Positions 11,298 to 21,293 of a stretch of DNA of 64,000 nucleotides are shown here, in pieces. Numbering within the stretch: the stretch's first letter is position 1; each line of letters opens with the position of its first letter. The DNA is from Parapristionchus giblindavisi. Taxonomy: Eukaryota > Nematoda > Chromadorea > Rhabditida > Diplogasteridae. Under the pieces are notes generated by a model, which saw only the letters and a program-made list of their open reading frames with translations, was not told the origin of the DNA and ran no database searches. The stretch is from NCBI GenBank assembly GCA_943737045.1, contig CALSFV010000208.1:62001-126000 (forward strand). The letters run 5' to 3'. Position numbers and translations under genes: made by a program.

Positions 11298-12706
11298 TTA
11301 TTCACTGTTATCTAGAAGTAGTTCTTTCTCGTGCAAAGCATCGGAAATGTGCTTTTTAATGTCCTCAATGGCCTGGAATTAGGGAAATTTACATTTTTTT
11401 CAGAATTAGTTACTACTTTATTACAACCTTATTAGCATCTCTCCATTCATCATCTTCCATCGAACCCTTTCCCATAAATTTGGCCTCCTTCGCTGCCTCC
11501 GTGCACATCTGATACAATATTGATTGATATCTGGATTAAGCCACGCCCATTTTATTCCTTCTTTTTTCCTTTTGGATTTCCATGGAGACAATTCCAACCA
11601 AATTTATAGTCAATGTCATATAGAGGAAGGACAGGAAAAGGAGAAGACTAGATATTATTCCTGATATATCTATCTCATTCACGCGAATACACTACGATCT
11701 CTTATTTCTCTTGTCCCTCCTCTTCTTGTACTACAATATATTCACTTACATTCATTGTTTCCTCATCTGCTACGTCCAAGTAACTCTTACTCAACTTGGC
11801 TAATTGTAGATATATCTTTAATTAAAAATAATCATTTAATTACACTAGTTGCATTTCATACCTGCAATCTCTCTGGATGATTCTTGTCCTTCCACACCTT
11901 TCTGGCCATCATCAATACCTCTAGATACAACTCCTTAATGTATACTTATCTCTACCACTCTATTTATAGTGTTTGTTCACTAATCAAGCATGTTGAGTGG
12001 ATTTCTGTTGTCTTACACTATCGTCTATCTTATGACCGATGAGTAGTCAGTCTATCAACAATCCCCTTAATCGATAGATCGACCAACCTTGAGTCTGCAC
12101 CATGCATTCTCCCTCTCCTCCTCTCTCGCACATCTGTTCATCTTTGAGAAGGACTCATACAGAATCTCAGCGTACTCGTTCAACCACAGGGCATCTTTCC
12201 TGTACAGTACGACAATAGATATAGCAATTGTACCATAGAATTAAGAGAACAGAAAATCTAAAATTGTAATATTGAGGCTCACACAAGTTTCATTCCATCG
12301 AGAATATCTATGGCTTCATTGCAAGCTGCCTTCTTCTCGTCTCCAAATCCAGAACTCAAATTTTTAATTTATTTTAATTTTTCGAAATTGTTATTTATAT
12401 AGATATCCTATTACATATCTGTTGAGGCTTTGTGAGAAAGGTACAAGGACAACAACAACAAGCATATTGGAGGATAACTAAAAGGATAAAAAGAAGGATC
12501 AATATGAATTAGATAAATATGCGCGTGTACGTGACTAACCTGGTTAGCTTCTCCGACAATACGTGAGAAAGGATTTCCATTTCATTAGGAGTGAACTCGA
12601 CCGATTTATCTGCAGAGAAGGAAGCAAGGGCTTCCATGGCCTCATCGACCTTCTCATCGTCAAGAAGTGATTGAGCACTCTTAAAGGATTCTTCACGAGA
12701 AGACAT
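11298..12706 (-). CDS. Divergent 14-3-3-like helical protein
   Basis: Eight phase-consistent exons (reverse strand): 12706-12540, 12477-12415, 12354-12283, 12199-12088, 11933-11862, 11815-11750, 11508-11428, 11372-11298; about 235 residues, close to the 14-3-3 length of about 245. All-helical. The order of features follows 14-3-3: an N-terminal hairpin (KVDEAMEALASF ... TPNEMEILSHVLSEKL, compare the canonical D-M-A-x-x-M-K and L-S-x-E-E-R-N-L-L segments), a middle helix (DALWLNEYAEILYESF), then NHPERLQIYLQLAKL at the place of the canonical THPIRLGLALNFSVF, and a helix ETMNMCTEAAKEAK at the place of KACxLAKxAFDxA. The basic phosphopeptide pocket (Lys, Arg, Arg-Tyr) is not visible at the aligned positions, so phosphoserine binding is doubtful. 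This is an inference from remembered sequences; an unrelated TPR-like helical protein is the alternative. The chosen start is the second in-frame ATG. Confidence 0.55.
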
Positions 12707-13997
12707 ATCGAGTAGTCGACGAATATATCGAGTAGGGGGGAGACACAGAGATAGAGAAGAAGTCAATCGACACAATCGTCTCTATCTATCTCCTATCGTC
12801 TCTTCAGTCGTCTCTTGTCTCTCGTCAGTCTCTTCGCCCTCGCTCATCCTTACACTAAGGGAGAAATGGAAGGCTGGAAAACACTCAATGTGTCCTCGTC
12901 TCATTATCATTTTTCTCCATCACCATATACATCTTGGATAAGCCATGAGATTCAACCATGCATAAAGCATAATAGCACCAGTTAAGATAGAGATCATACT
13001 GAGCATAGTTACTGTGATGAACCTAGCAACTATACTGTAATATGTGTTGTATACCTATAGGAATACATGATAACAATAATGTATCCTCTTCAACTAGAGT
13101 TTAGCATTCGTTCTATTCATCCTTTCTTTCTTTCTCTTTTCTCATCCAATACACATTTAGTTCCCCCATTGCCTCAATCTATCCTCTCGATGCTCCGTTC
13201 TCTAACTTCTACTCCTTTTCCTTCTTCTTCTTTCTCACAATATAAAAAAAATTCCGCGAATCTTTGAGATCCCCAACCCTGCTTCATTCTGTATTATCTT
13301 GTTTCTTTCTACTGTATTGGTCGAGAGAGATAGAGAGGGCGAACACGGGATAGTATTCTTTAACTCTTCATTTTTTCCTGCTCGACAACTTTATAGTTTT
13401 ACTGACGTACATATCCAAGTTGACAAATATTTTCATTTAAAATGTGCTTCGAAAACACATCAAGATCAATTTGACAGGTCTAGGATGTCGGCGAGATTCG
13501 GGTTCTACAATAGCATTGAATGGAATGAGACTAGAATTATGAAATATCACAAACTTACATGTGAGAATTGGTTTTTTATTATGAAAAAAAATCCGCAAAA
13601 TTTATATATACTTTCAGGGAATATCTTATTGAAACGGGCTATCAAGAGAAAGAATATACAACTAACTGAATGGCAGAATACTACTAACCTCACATTCGAA
13701 GTTTGACCTTTTTTGAATGTTTCCTGCATGGCTCAATTATAGTATCCGGCAATGCTTTCCGATGAGAACTTTGGATTTAAATACTATAATAGGGATCATT
13801 TAACCAACGATTGGACAAAGTTGCAGATTTGTAAGAATTGTTGCATTATTATCCAGAAGTCGATGATATCCTTGTTTAGGCATCGCCATTTTTATTCCTA
13901 CTTCATTCCTCTTCATAATGTGTATTCTTTGTCTATGCTTCCTTCTTCCTCACAAAGTTTGGGAGTATAAATGCCGAATCGTCAGAGATATCATGTA
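12707..13997. other. Non-coding stretch upstream of the 14-3-3-like gene
   Basis: C/T-rich runs near 12720-12850 fit a promoter for the reverse-strand gene. Open frames of up to 135 codons between 13299 and 13970 have no matching splice sites, no family similarity and unremarkable composition; I see no gene here. Confidence 0.4.
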
Positions 13998-14546
13998 CAG
14001 TACAGCCCGATCTAATTTTGTACACGAGTGACACTGCGGCGCCCTGCGGCGCTCATTTGCGCTCATCATTTTTTTCTGTGAGTACTGAATATTTTTCGAT
14101 TCTCACAGTCTTAATCATGAGTTTCCGTTATGAAAAGTTGTTTTATGAAAAGTGACTAAAGAAACTGAAACAAAATTTTTATTAGTGAGAAAAAACAATT
14201 AAAAGACAAATCACACTGGTCCGAAAACGATGGGTACTGTATATTTCGAAAAATATCTTACGGCGATCGTGCGATCGATGCGCACTATTACAGTATACCT
14301 TTCCAGTAAATAATTACCCATCGTTTTCGGACCAGTGTGATTTGTCTTTTAATTGTTTTTTCTCATTAATAAAGATTTTGTTTCAGTTTCTTTAGTCTTT
14401 AAAACAACTTTTCATAACGGAAACTCTGATTAAGACTTTGAGAATCGAAAAATATTCAGTACCCGCAGAAATAAATGATGAGCGCAAATGAGCGCCGCAG
14501 GGCGCCGCAGTGTCACTCGTGTACAAAAGGAGATCGGACTGTACTG
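13998..14546. mobile_element. Inverted-repeat element (MITE) of 549 bp with TA target site
   Basis: The ends CAGTACAGCCCGATCT and AGATCGGACTGTACTG are flanked by TA (13996-13997, 14547-14548). The arms run inward for about 270 bp each with few differences, including a GC-rich GCGGCGCCCTGCGGCGC block near each end. There is no coding frame. The ends differ from those of the CAGTCCCGCAGA family, although both insert at TA. Confidence 0.85.
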
Positions 14547-14637
14547 TATAGTAAACATCTTTCCTTATTTTTAAAGTATTACAATCAAAATATGAATTAT
14601 GATACGATAAGAAAAATCAAATATTTATAATACTTAC

Positions 14638-14732
14638 GTAATAGGGGAAATGATGCTGATGAAAGTGGAAATGAAGCTATATTTGTATCTGGCATGTAGA
14701 AGATTGTTCGATTGTAGTCATGACGACGTTTA
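14638..14732 (-). other. Isolated exon-like segment on the reverse strand
   Basis: An ATTGCAG acceptor (reverse strand, just above 14732) and a GTAAGT donor (14632-14637) bound 95 bases that are open in one frame, reading RRHDYNRTIFYMPDTNIASF and on. I found no partner exon on either side: the adjacent downstream DNA is the 13998-14546 element. It may be a remnant of a gene broken by that insertion, an exon of an undetected gene, or chance. Confidence 0.25.
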
Positions 14733-14808
14733 CTGCAATAATTAAAATCATAAAAAGTATTTAATTATTATTTTTAAGCGATGGAATATTTGCAGTGATG
14801 CTCAAGAA

Positions 14809-16180
14809 ATGACAATGAAACAGAAGAGGATTGCTGAAGCATCGGGAGTCCTTTGGGTTCCTCCTCCTGAAGTTCCTCCAACTAAATCAATGAGTGATCA
14901 TTTTATAAAGTGAGCTATCTAAAGATGAAATAGCAACGATCCTTGATCAAAAAATAAATCGCTCAAAGAGATGTACGCTCGAATTTTTCGTGTCAAACTG
15001 GCCGAGCAGAGCAATAGATAACATCTCTCGGAATACAAAAAAAATCTCTAAAATAATCGATGCCCCGAAATACCGTAATCTGACAATGAGCTGAAAGTTC
15101 ATTGTTGCTCCAGAGAAGACGCGAATTTTCGAATTTGAAAGATAAACATATAGAAAAAAAATTGAAATTTCTTTCCGGATTCGAACCCTTGTTGCGAGTG
15201 CTGACTAGTAACCAGTGAGCTACACAAGCTACGCTTGCTGCCTCTAGAATCTATAGGAGAACAGAATGCCACATCGTTGGTCCCGCGTTCTTCATGATAA
15301 AAGCGCACCCAAATCTTCTGGTTCCCATTCTTTAAGACAAATGACTAGAATTAAGGTGGCTCAATGCTAGACGTGACGATGGTCGCAGAGGAATCCACCT
15401 ATTAGCTGTGCGATGTCGCATTCGTAAAAGAGACGACGGACGAGTGATATTCAAGAAGGGTTCGCGGAAGGTTATATGCAGAACTACTCGCGGAACGTGA
15501 GATCGATATTATTATCTTTAGTACAAACATATGGTGTGAAATCTATAATGACAACAATGATAATAATGCAATAAAAAAGATTGATAAAAGCGAGAAATTG
15601 CTTTGAATTCTTCTTAGCGAGCAACGCTTGTTGTCAACTCTCCCATCCACAAGATGGCTCCCATAGATAACTGATAACGAATTGTCATTCAGCGAACACC
15701 AATTCGTAGAGATTCGTATATCTGATAATGACGACATCGATGAAGAAGTAAGCATCCACTTACCTCAAGAATCCGACGTCGATGATGTATGTCCAAAATG
15801 GAAATATTAAAGTTATTGTCTGCTATTTATTATTAGATCATAGACTCTGTCGGATGTATCAAAGGAAAATGAGAACTCTTCCCCTTTAGGACACTACAGT
15901 ATACGGAGATTCCGCACTATCCAAGGCGCCCTCAGCTATTTCATCAACTAATGAAGTGAAGATAGAAGTTCACAGACAGCAATGTCCAATAAACATTCCG
16001 TCCATACAAATTCATCCCTATCGATCTGAATCATCTGATTTTATCTCTCTCAGATACGATAATGAATCGATATTCATTGATAACCATCTCGTATCAACCG
16101 TATCACTCCCAGATCTCACTCTCTCTTCTCTAGACTGTCCCGATCGTACTTGTTCTGAACCCAATGTCAGTATTGTGTAG
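14809..16180 (+). CDS. Small unrecognised protein (about 208 residues)
   Basis: Four exons with matching phases: 14809-14909, 15356-15496, 15693-15786, 15890-16180 (a donor at 15738 instead of 15786 would also keep frame). A TTTGCAG acceptor at 14789-14795, followed by a 13-base leader and the ATG, fits trans-splicing; a tiny upstream ATG frame lies in the leader. The product has a Pro-rich start (WVPPPEVPPTKS), a very basic middle (WLNARRDDGRRG ... FKKGSRKVICRTTRGT), an acidic patch (DNDDIDEEVS ... ESDVDDDTT) and a C-terminal 95-residue region rich in Ser, Asp and Ile that ends EPNVSIV. No signal peptide or membrane segment. I do not recognise the family. The first intron contains a tRNA-derived sequence. 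The tetraspanin gene starts only 287 bp downstream on the same strand, close enough for a nematode operon, but I see no clear spliced-leader acceptor at its ATG. Confidence 0.55.
15170..15235 (-). repeat. tRNA-derived sequence (pseudo-tRNA or SINE head)
   Basis: On the reverse strand an A-box-like TAGCTCACTGG (15222-15212) is followed, 24 bases later, by a perfect B box GGTTCGAATCC (15187-15177). Real tRNAs have about 32 bases or more between them; here the anticodon arm is shortened and the T stem is mispaired. It is therefore a pseudogene or the RNA polymerase III head of a SINE, inside an intron. Confidence 0.6.
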
Positions 16181-16466
16181 TCTGAACTATGTTTGTTGAT
16201 CTTTGATATTTGATCTCAATTGTAAACTTCTGATCTCATGAAACCATAAAGTTATTGATTGATAGACTGAAATATTGGGATAGGTAGAGGATTCATGCCT
16301 GACTTCTTCAGCACGGGCAGATGTCTTCTCTCAAGTAAGAGAAAATAAAGAGAAAGGCAGGAATAGAGAAAGAGATAGTGAGAGAGATAGAGAGTCTCCT
16401 CCCCCGCTTCTTCGTCTTCTCTCGTACTTCTTCTTTTCCTCTTAACTTTTCACAACAACGGCAATC

Positions 16467-19400
16467 ATGGCCGGTTGTGTAAACGCCCTTCGATGTATTG
16501 TATTCGCCTTTAATTTACTGTTCTGGGTTAGTTCTTATTTTATTGTTTTTTTTAAATATTTTGTTTTTTGTCCACAGGTCATGTGAATTTCTTTGCGCAT
16601 AAGATAAGGCAAGAACAGACCCATCTTTCTAGTCAACACTTACATTTTCCTGACAATCCGTCAAATTTCTTTGAATCATGTGAATCTTATCCGCCCTTTC
16701 TTCACATTCCTTTCTTCTCGTTTCATTCAGTCTATATTTCATTAACAATTTAAATAATTTATTGCACTAGGCAACTATCAGATCATGGTATATGTTCGCT
16801 TACAATGATATATACCCCTAGTGATACAAATAATTAACAGATCATGAATGAAACATGTACGAAATATCCAATTATACAGAGGAAATATCGTCTCCGAGGA
16901 ATAAAGAATGAGAGAAATTTGATAGGCCACGTCTTAGGGCGTAGATAATTTGGTAGATTGGAAGACATATGAGAGTAGGAATGAAGGGGAAAAAATGGAG
17001 CTTGAGGCAGAAAAAAACAAATTCAAAAAACGAATGGAATGACTGTTGTTGTATGCGCTAGACTTGAAATTGATTTACTGTAAAAAGGCAGAGTGCGCAT
17101 CAGAAGCTACCTTTTCTTGAGTTATATCATATTTTGCAATGTTTTCTCCTAATCCTTAACTACTCCTATCAGGACAGATGTTAAGATTTTTAACGTTATG
17201 GATAGCCTTATTGATCAATTTATCGTTACAGATCCTCGGTATTATCACTCTCGGATTGGGTCTCTGGTTACTCTTTGATCCTTCTGCTTCCGATTTCTTC
17301 GCTCTTCATTCATCCAGTGAAGGTACTTATTTACTTTAATCTCCTCTCTCGTCTACACTAGAACTGCATAAGAAATGATTGGTTAAGACGATTCTTTCTA
17401 TTGGTTGTCTTATGACGTTCAAGACATAGAGAGAGGCGGGAACATAAATCTAAATGATGAAGAGGATGGGGGGGAAGATGACTAAAGATGTTATAGATGA
17501 AGTTGATGAGTGTGACGATTTGAAGAAAGGAAATGGGGCAGATGTGATTTCACATCGAGAGAGAGAGAGAGAGGAATCAGATTTGTGATTAGTGTGGTCG
17601 CGTGACTGAAAGACCCCCCCCCCAACATCCAGTCTTGTTATGGCCTCATCCACACCCCGAACACATCGTAAACATGTGCAAAAACGCCTCGGGGAGCAAT
17701 AATAGCCTTGCTCTGTACAAATTTCTCGAACCTCAAACAAAATGAAACAGAGGCATCTTCAGGAGTCAATTTCAAAAAAAAAGAGCAAATCATGGAAGAT
17801 ACGTTGTGTTTGATAGGTTAAATATTCTCTCATAGCCAGAGAGAATTAAAAAATGTGAAAAAGAAGATTTCGCGCCATGCCATATCCTGAATCTGGCTAA
17901 TTGAATGGTATTTTGATTCAGGTTCATATCGTACGGTAGCATGGTTGATGATCGCCGCAGGTGTTATTATCACATTCATTGGATGTTTCGGTTGTTGTGG
18001 AGCATGGAAACTGAGTCAAGGAGCCCTCACAGCAGTATGATCTTTCTATCTCTATCTTGTTCACTCTCCGCATTCCTGAGCAATAAACATTGCGAAATCG
18101 GATATACCGGAAAATAATGTAATTAGTTGTTGTGATTGTTGAGGTAGATTCGGGTCTTGCGACCAATATGTTGTGATCTGTGAGTCATTATGTTGTGAGA
18201 CAGAGACCGCATAGTACTGATCGACTCCCATTCCTCTGCATCACACAATAGATCACTGCCAACGAGGGATCCATCCGGCCCAAGTTACTTTTTCCATCGC
18301 GTCTCACTCTCACTTCTCTCGCCGTCTCTTCACGCTCCGACGCTCTCTCGTCGCATTCTACTTCTTCTCTACGACACACACAACAGCTGCCGTGCCAAAG
18401 AGAAGAAGAAGAAAGACATGAGAAGAGGAAGAAGAAGATACGAAGAAGAAGCACTACATTAGCCACAGCATTCTATTTCATTGCATCACAGATTAAGGGA
18501 CCTGTTCCTCAACCCCAAGCGCTTTATTCTCCTTATAAAAATAAATATATTTTCTGCATTCTTGACTAAATAAATAATTAAATCCCTAATTTCATATAAC
18601 AATGATATTCTTTGCAGTTCTTCATCATTCTCGTTATTGTCTTCTGTCTGGAAGTCGCCGCTGCCTACATTGCCTACAACAAACAGGTAAGATTACAGTA
18701 TCCATCTGTATAATTGATCTTTTATCTTCGACCAGGAGACCATCCGACAGTACGTGGAGACGAGTATCGTTGATACGATCAGAAATCGATATGGAAGCGA
18801 CGAGAAGCACAGAAATGCTCTTGATTACATTCAGACATCGGTGAGTGGTCAATTGACTAGCAATTGGATGTCAGAGATACTCAATGGGAATGTAAATGTC
18901 AATGGTGATGAATTTATTGCAGTTTGAATGCTGTGGATCCAAGTCTTATCTTGATTGGCTCCAAGCGAGTTGGGATCGACGAGGAAAGGTAGGGTGATAA
19001 GGATGAAGAAGAACCGAATGGGCAGAGAATTTTACATTGTTAAATATGATTGATGGGACATTGTAGATAAACGAAAACACGCACAAACTCGAGCATGGAA
19101 TCGGAGCTATTGGAGGAGGAAGAGGCAATGGATATGGTGAGTTGGATTATATGCCATCTTTATTGATTGAATAACTTTACAGGAAAAGTACCATCATCGT
19201 GCTGTAACGAGCTCGGAATGGCCAACTATCCAATCAAGTGTGGAGAGAGTTTCACTTCTCTTCAATTGCACACCTACGCTGATTTCATCCATCCTAAGGT
19301 TTTCGAATATTACTTAATCTATATACATAATCTTACGATTCCATGCACCAATCATTTATAAAATCAAGATGAAGTATTGCCCAAATATAATATAAGCAAC

Positions 19401-19655
19401 GGTATTCATGTACTACTAAGTAACTTTAAATCTCATCAGGGTTGTTCTGAGGCTCTACATAACTGGATCTATAACTACCTCAATTATGCCATCTGTGTCT
19501 GTGTAATCGCCGGAGTTATTCAGGTGAGTAGATCAATCAATATCAATCGATATTCTGTGGTAATTGATTTTGTATGGTTTCAGTTGATCGGAATGGCTTT
19601 GTCAATGATCCTTTGCTGTTGTGTCAATCAGGAAAATAAGAAATACGAATATTAA
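16467..19655 (+). CDS. Tetraspanin
   Basis: Ten exons, all in phase: 16467-16526, 17232-17322, 17922-18034, 18618-18686, 18736-18840, 18923-18988, 19067-19136, 19183-19298, 19440-19523, 19584-19655; about 281 residues. Four membrane helices: TM1 split over exons 1-2 (LRCIVFAFNLLFW, then ILGIITLGLGLWLLF), TM2 (VAWLMIAAGVIITFIGCFGC), TM3 (FFIILVIVFCLEVAAAYIAY) and TM4 (AICVCVIAGVIQLIGMALSM). The large extracellular loop has the diagnostic FECCGS and PSSCC motifs plus further Cys. Juxtamembrane Cys (start MAGC, and CCCVNQ at the end) are likely palmitoylation sites. Tetraspanins organise membrane microdomains and partner receptors; the specific partner cannot be read from the sequence. The short tail ENKKYEY ends in a possible tyrosine sorting signal. 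The layout resembles the CD63-like nematode tetraspanins, but I cannot assign a named orthologue. Confidence 0.93.
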
Positions 19656-21293
19656 AACGACGAAAATAGTATATAGACATCAAATTATATTTGCTCTTTT
19701 TCTCTTTCATGTTTCCGCCCAAAATTGTTGTATCTCATTGATATTTGCTCTGTGTTTATTATCGTGCCTTTTACGAATCTCCGACCATTTGCTTGCCATA
19801 ATCGTCCACATCTCTAGTCGCTATCTCTCCTATTACTACTAAACGTGTTAGTTCTTATCCTCTACGACCTGCATTGTCATCACATATATCTAATTTGTAT
19901 TGTACAGTTTCCATTCGAGAAGATATTGTTTTTGTAACAGAAGCAAATATTATACATAATGGAGGCAGAGAAAACCAATTAGGGAGAATGGGTGAAGAAT
20001 GTTTTTGAAAGAAGGAAGATCACGGAGTAAAAAGACAACGCAAGAGTTGAACAAATAACCGAGAAAGAATAATGGATGAATAATATGCATGAGTGCATAT
20101 TAGGGTTCCGCATTCGTGCACTAAGTCGTGCAATTCGTGCAATCGTGCAGAGTCGTGCATCATTTTTATTCATCAGCGACATTTAGCGGTCGCTATTTGT
20201 AATACTTTACTGGAATTTGCATCTATATAACAAAGAAAATTCCGATAAACCATTAAAGATAGCGACCGCTAAATTTCGCTGATGAATAAAAATGATGCAC
20301 GACTCTGAACGATTGCACAAATTGCACGACTTAGTGCACGAATGCGGAACCCTAGTGCATATATCATATTGTCTTATTATATTCGTAAGCGTGGAGTCCA
20401 CGTCACACCGAAGAGAAATCTGACGATGATAGAATGGAAAAAAAAACTCTAAAGAGAAACAGATGGGAGCCTAGAAATTGAACAACGATCGTCAAGAATA
20501 AACAAAAGATTGGGAATAATAACATAAAGGAAGCTGCAATATTGTTTGCCTAAAAACAATATAAAATATGAATAAAAAAGTAGAATTTTGAGTACAGTAA
20601 AAGTATCAAAGGTGAACAAACAATGAGGAGATGTCTCATATGTTAAAACAAAGATATTTTATAAGAAGTATAACAAAAATAAGAGAACATGTCGTTATTA
20701 ATATTTTTTTCAAACGAAAAAAATAAACAGTGAATTTTAGCAACTGGTTTTATAGAAATACCAATATAAGATTCTGTTCGTTGTTCAGATTGGAATGGAG
20801 AATGAAAGAGTATAGAGTCGGACTCCTACATTCTTTCGCATTCTTAATGGAAAAAATGAGAAAACCGCGAATGGGAGTGGAAGACTGTGGAGGGATTAGG
20901 GATTACCAATTGGAAGAGAGAGAAAAACAGGACTACTTACAATGAAATAGAAAACAAAACAAATCAGATTGTTCTCTGACACGCAAATAGCAATGACTAC
21001 TGGCGATCATTAAAGAGTGCTAAATGAAGCGAGGACAAAGATGGAATTAATGGTTGTTGTTTGGAAGAAAAGGATGAGGGTTTTTTTGAAAATTAAAAAA
21101 AAAATGAAACTAAGGAGTAATAATCTTAAATAAATTGATTTGAATACTTATGAAAACAAATAACAATAGCCAAAGTACAAAATGAATGGAATACAAAATT
21201 GCACGGTAATATTTACGATGATCGTTAATATGCATTTAATGACTAGGTCATGGATAAAATACAAGGACATAGATGATTGAATTGATTGTGTGT
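19656..21293. other. Convergent 3' intergenic stretch with a hAT-type MITE
   Basis: Holds the 3' ends of the tetraspanin and GW182 genes and the element at 20101-20354. No exon seen. Confidence 0.5.
20101..20354. mobile_element. hAT-type MITE, 254 bp, with subterminal CGTGCA repeats
   Basis: The ends TAGGGTTCCGCATTCGTGCA and the complement are flanked by a perfect 8-bp duplication, GTGCATAT, at 20093-20100 and 20355-20362. Five or so CGTGCA motifs follow the left end at 5-10 base spacing and are mirrored on the right, like hAT transposase binding sites. The arms pair over almost their whole length. No coding capacity. Confidence 0.9.

Noticed and set aside
13299..13970. Forward frames of 135 and 72 codons
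   Set aside because: No splice signals in phase, no known motifs, composition like surrounding non-coding DNA.
15170..15235. Functional tRNA gene
   Set aside because: A and B boxes are too close, the anticodon arm is shortened and the T stem is mispaired.
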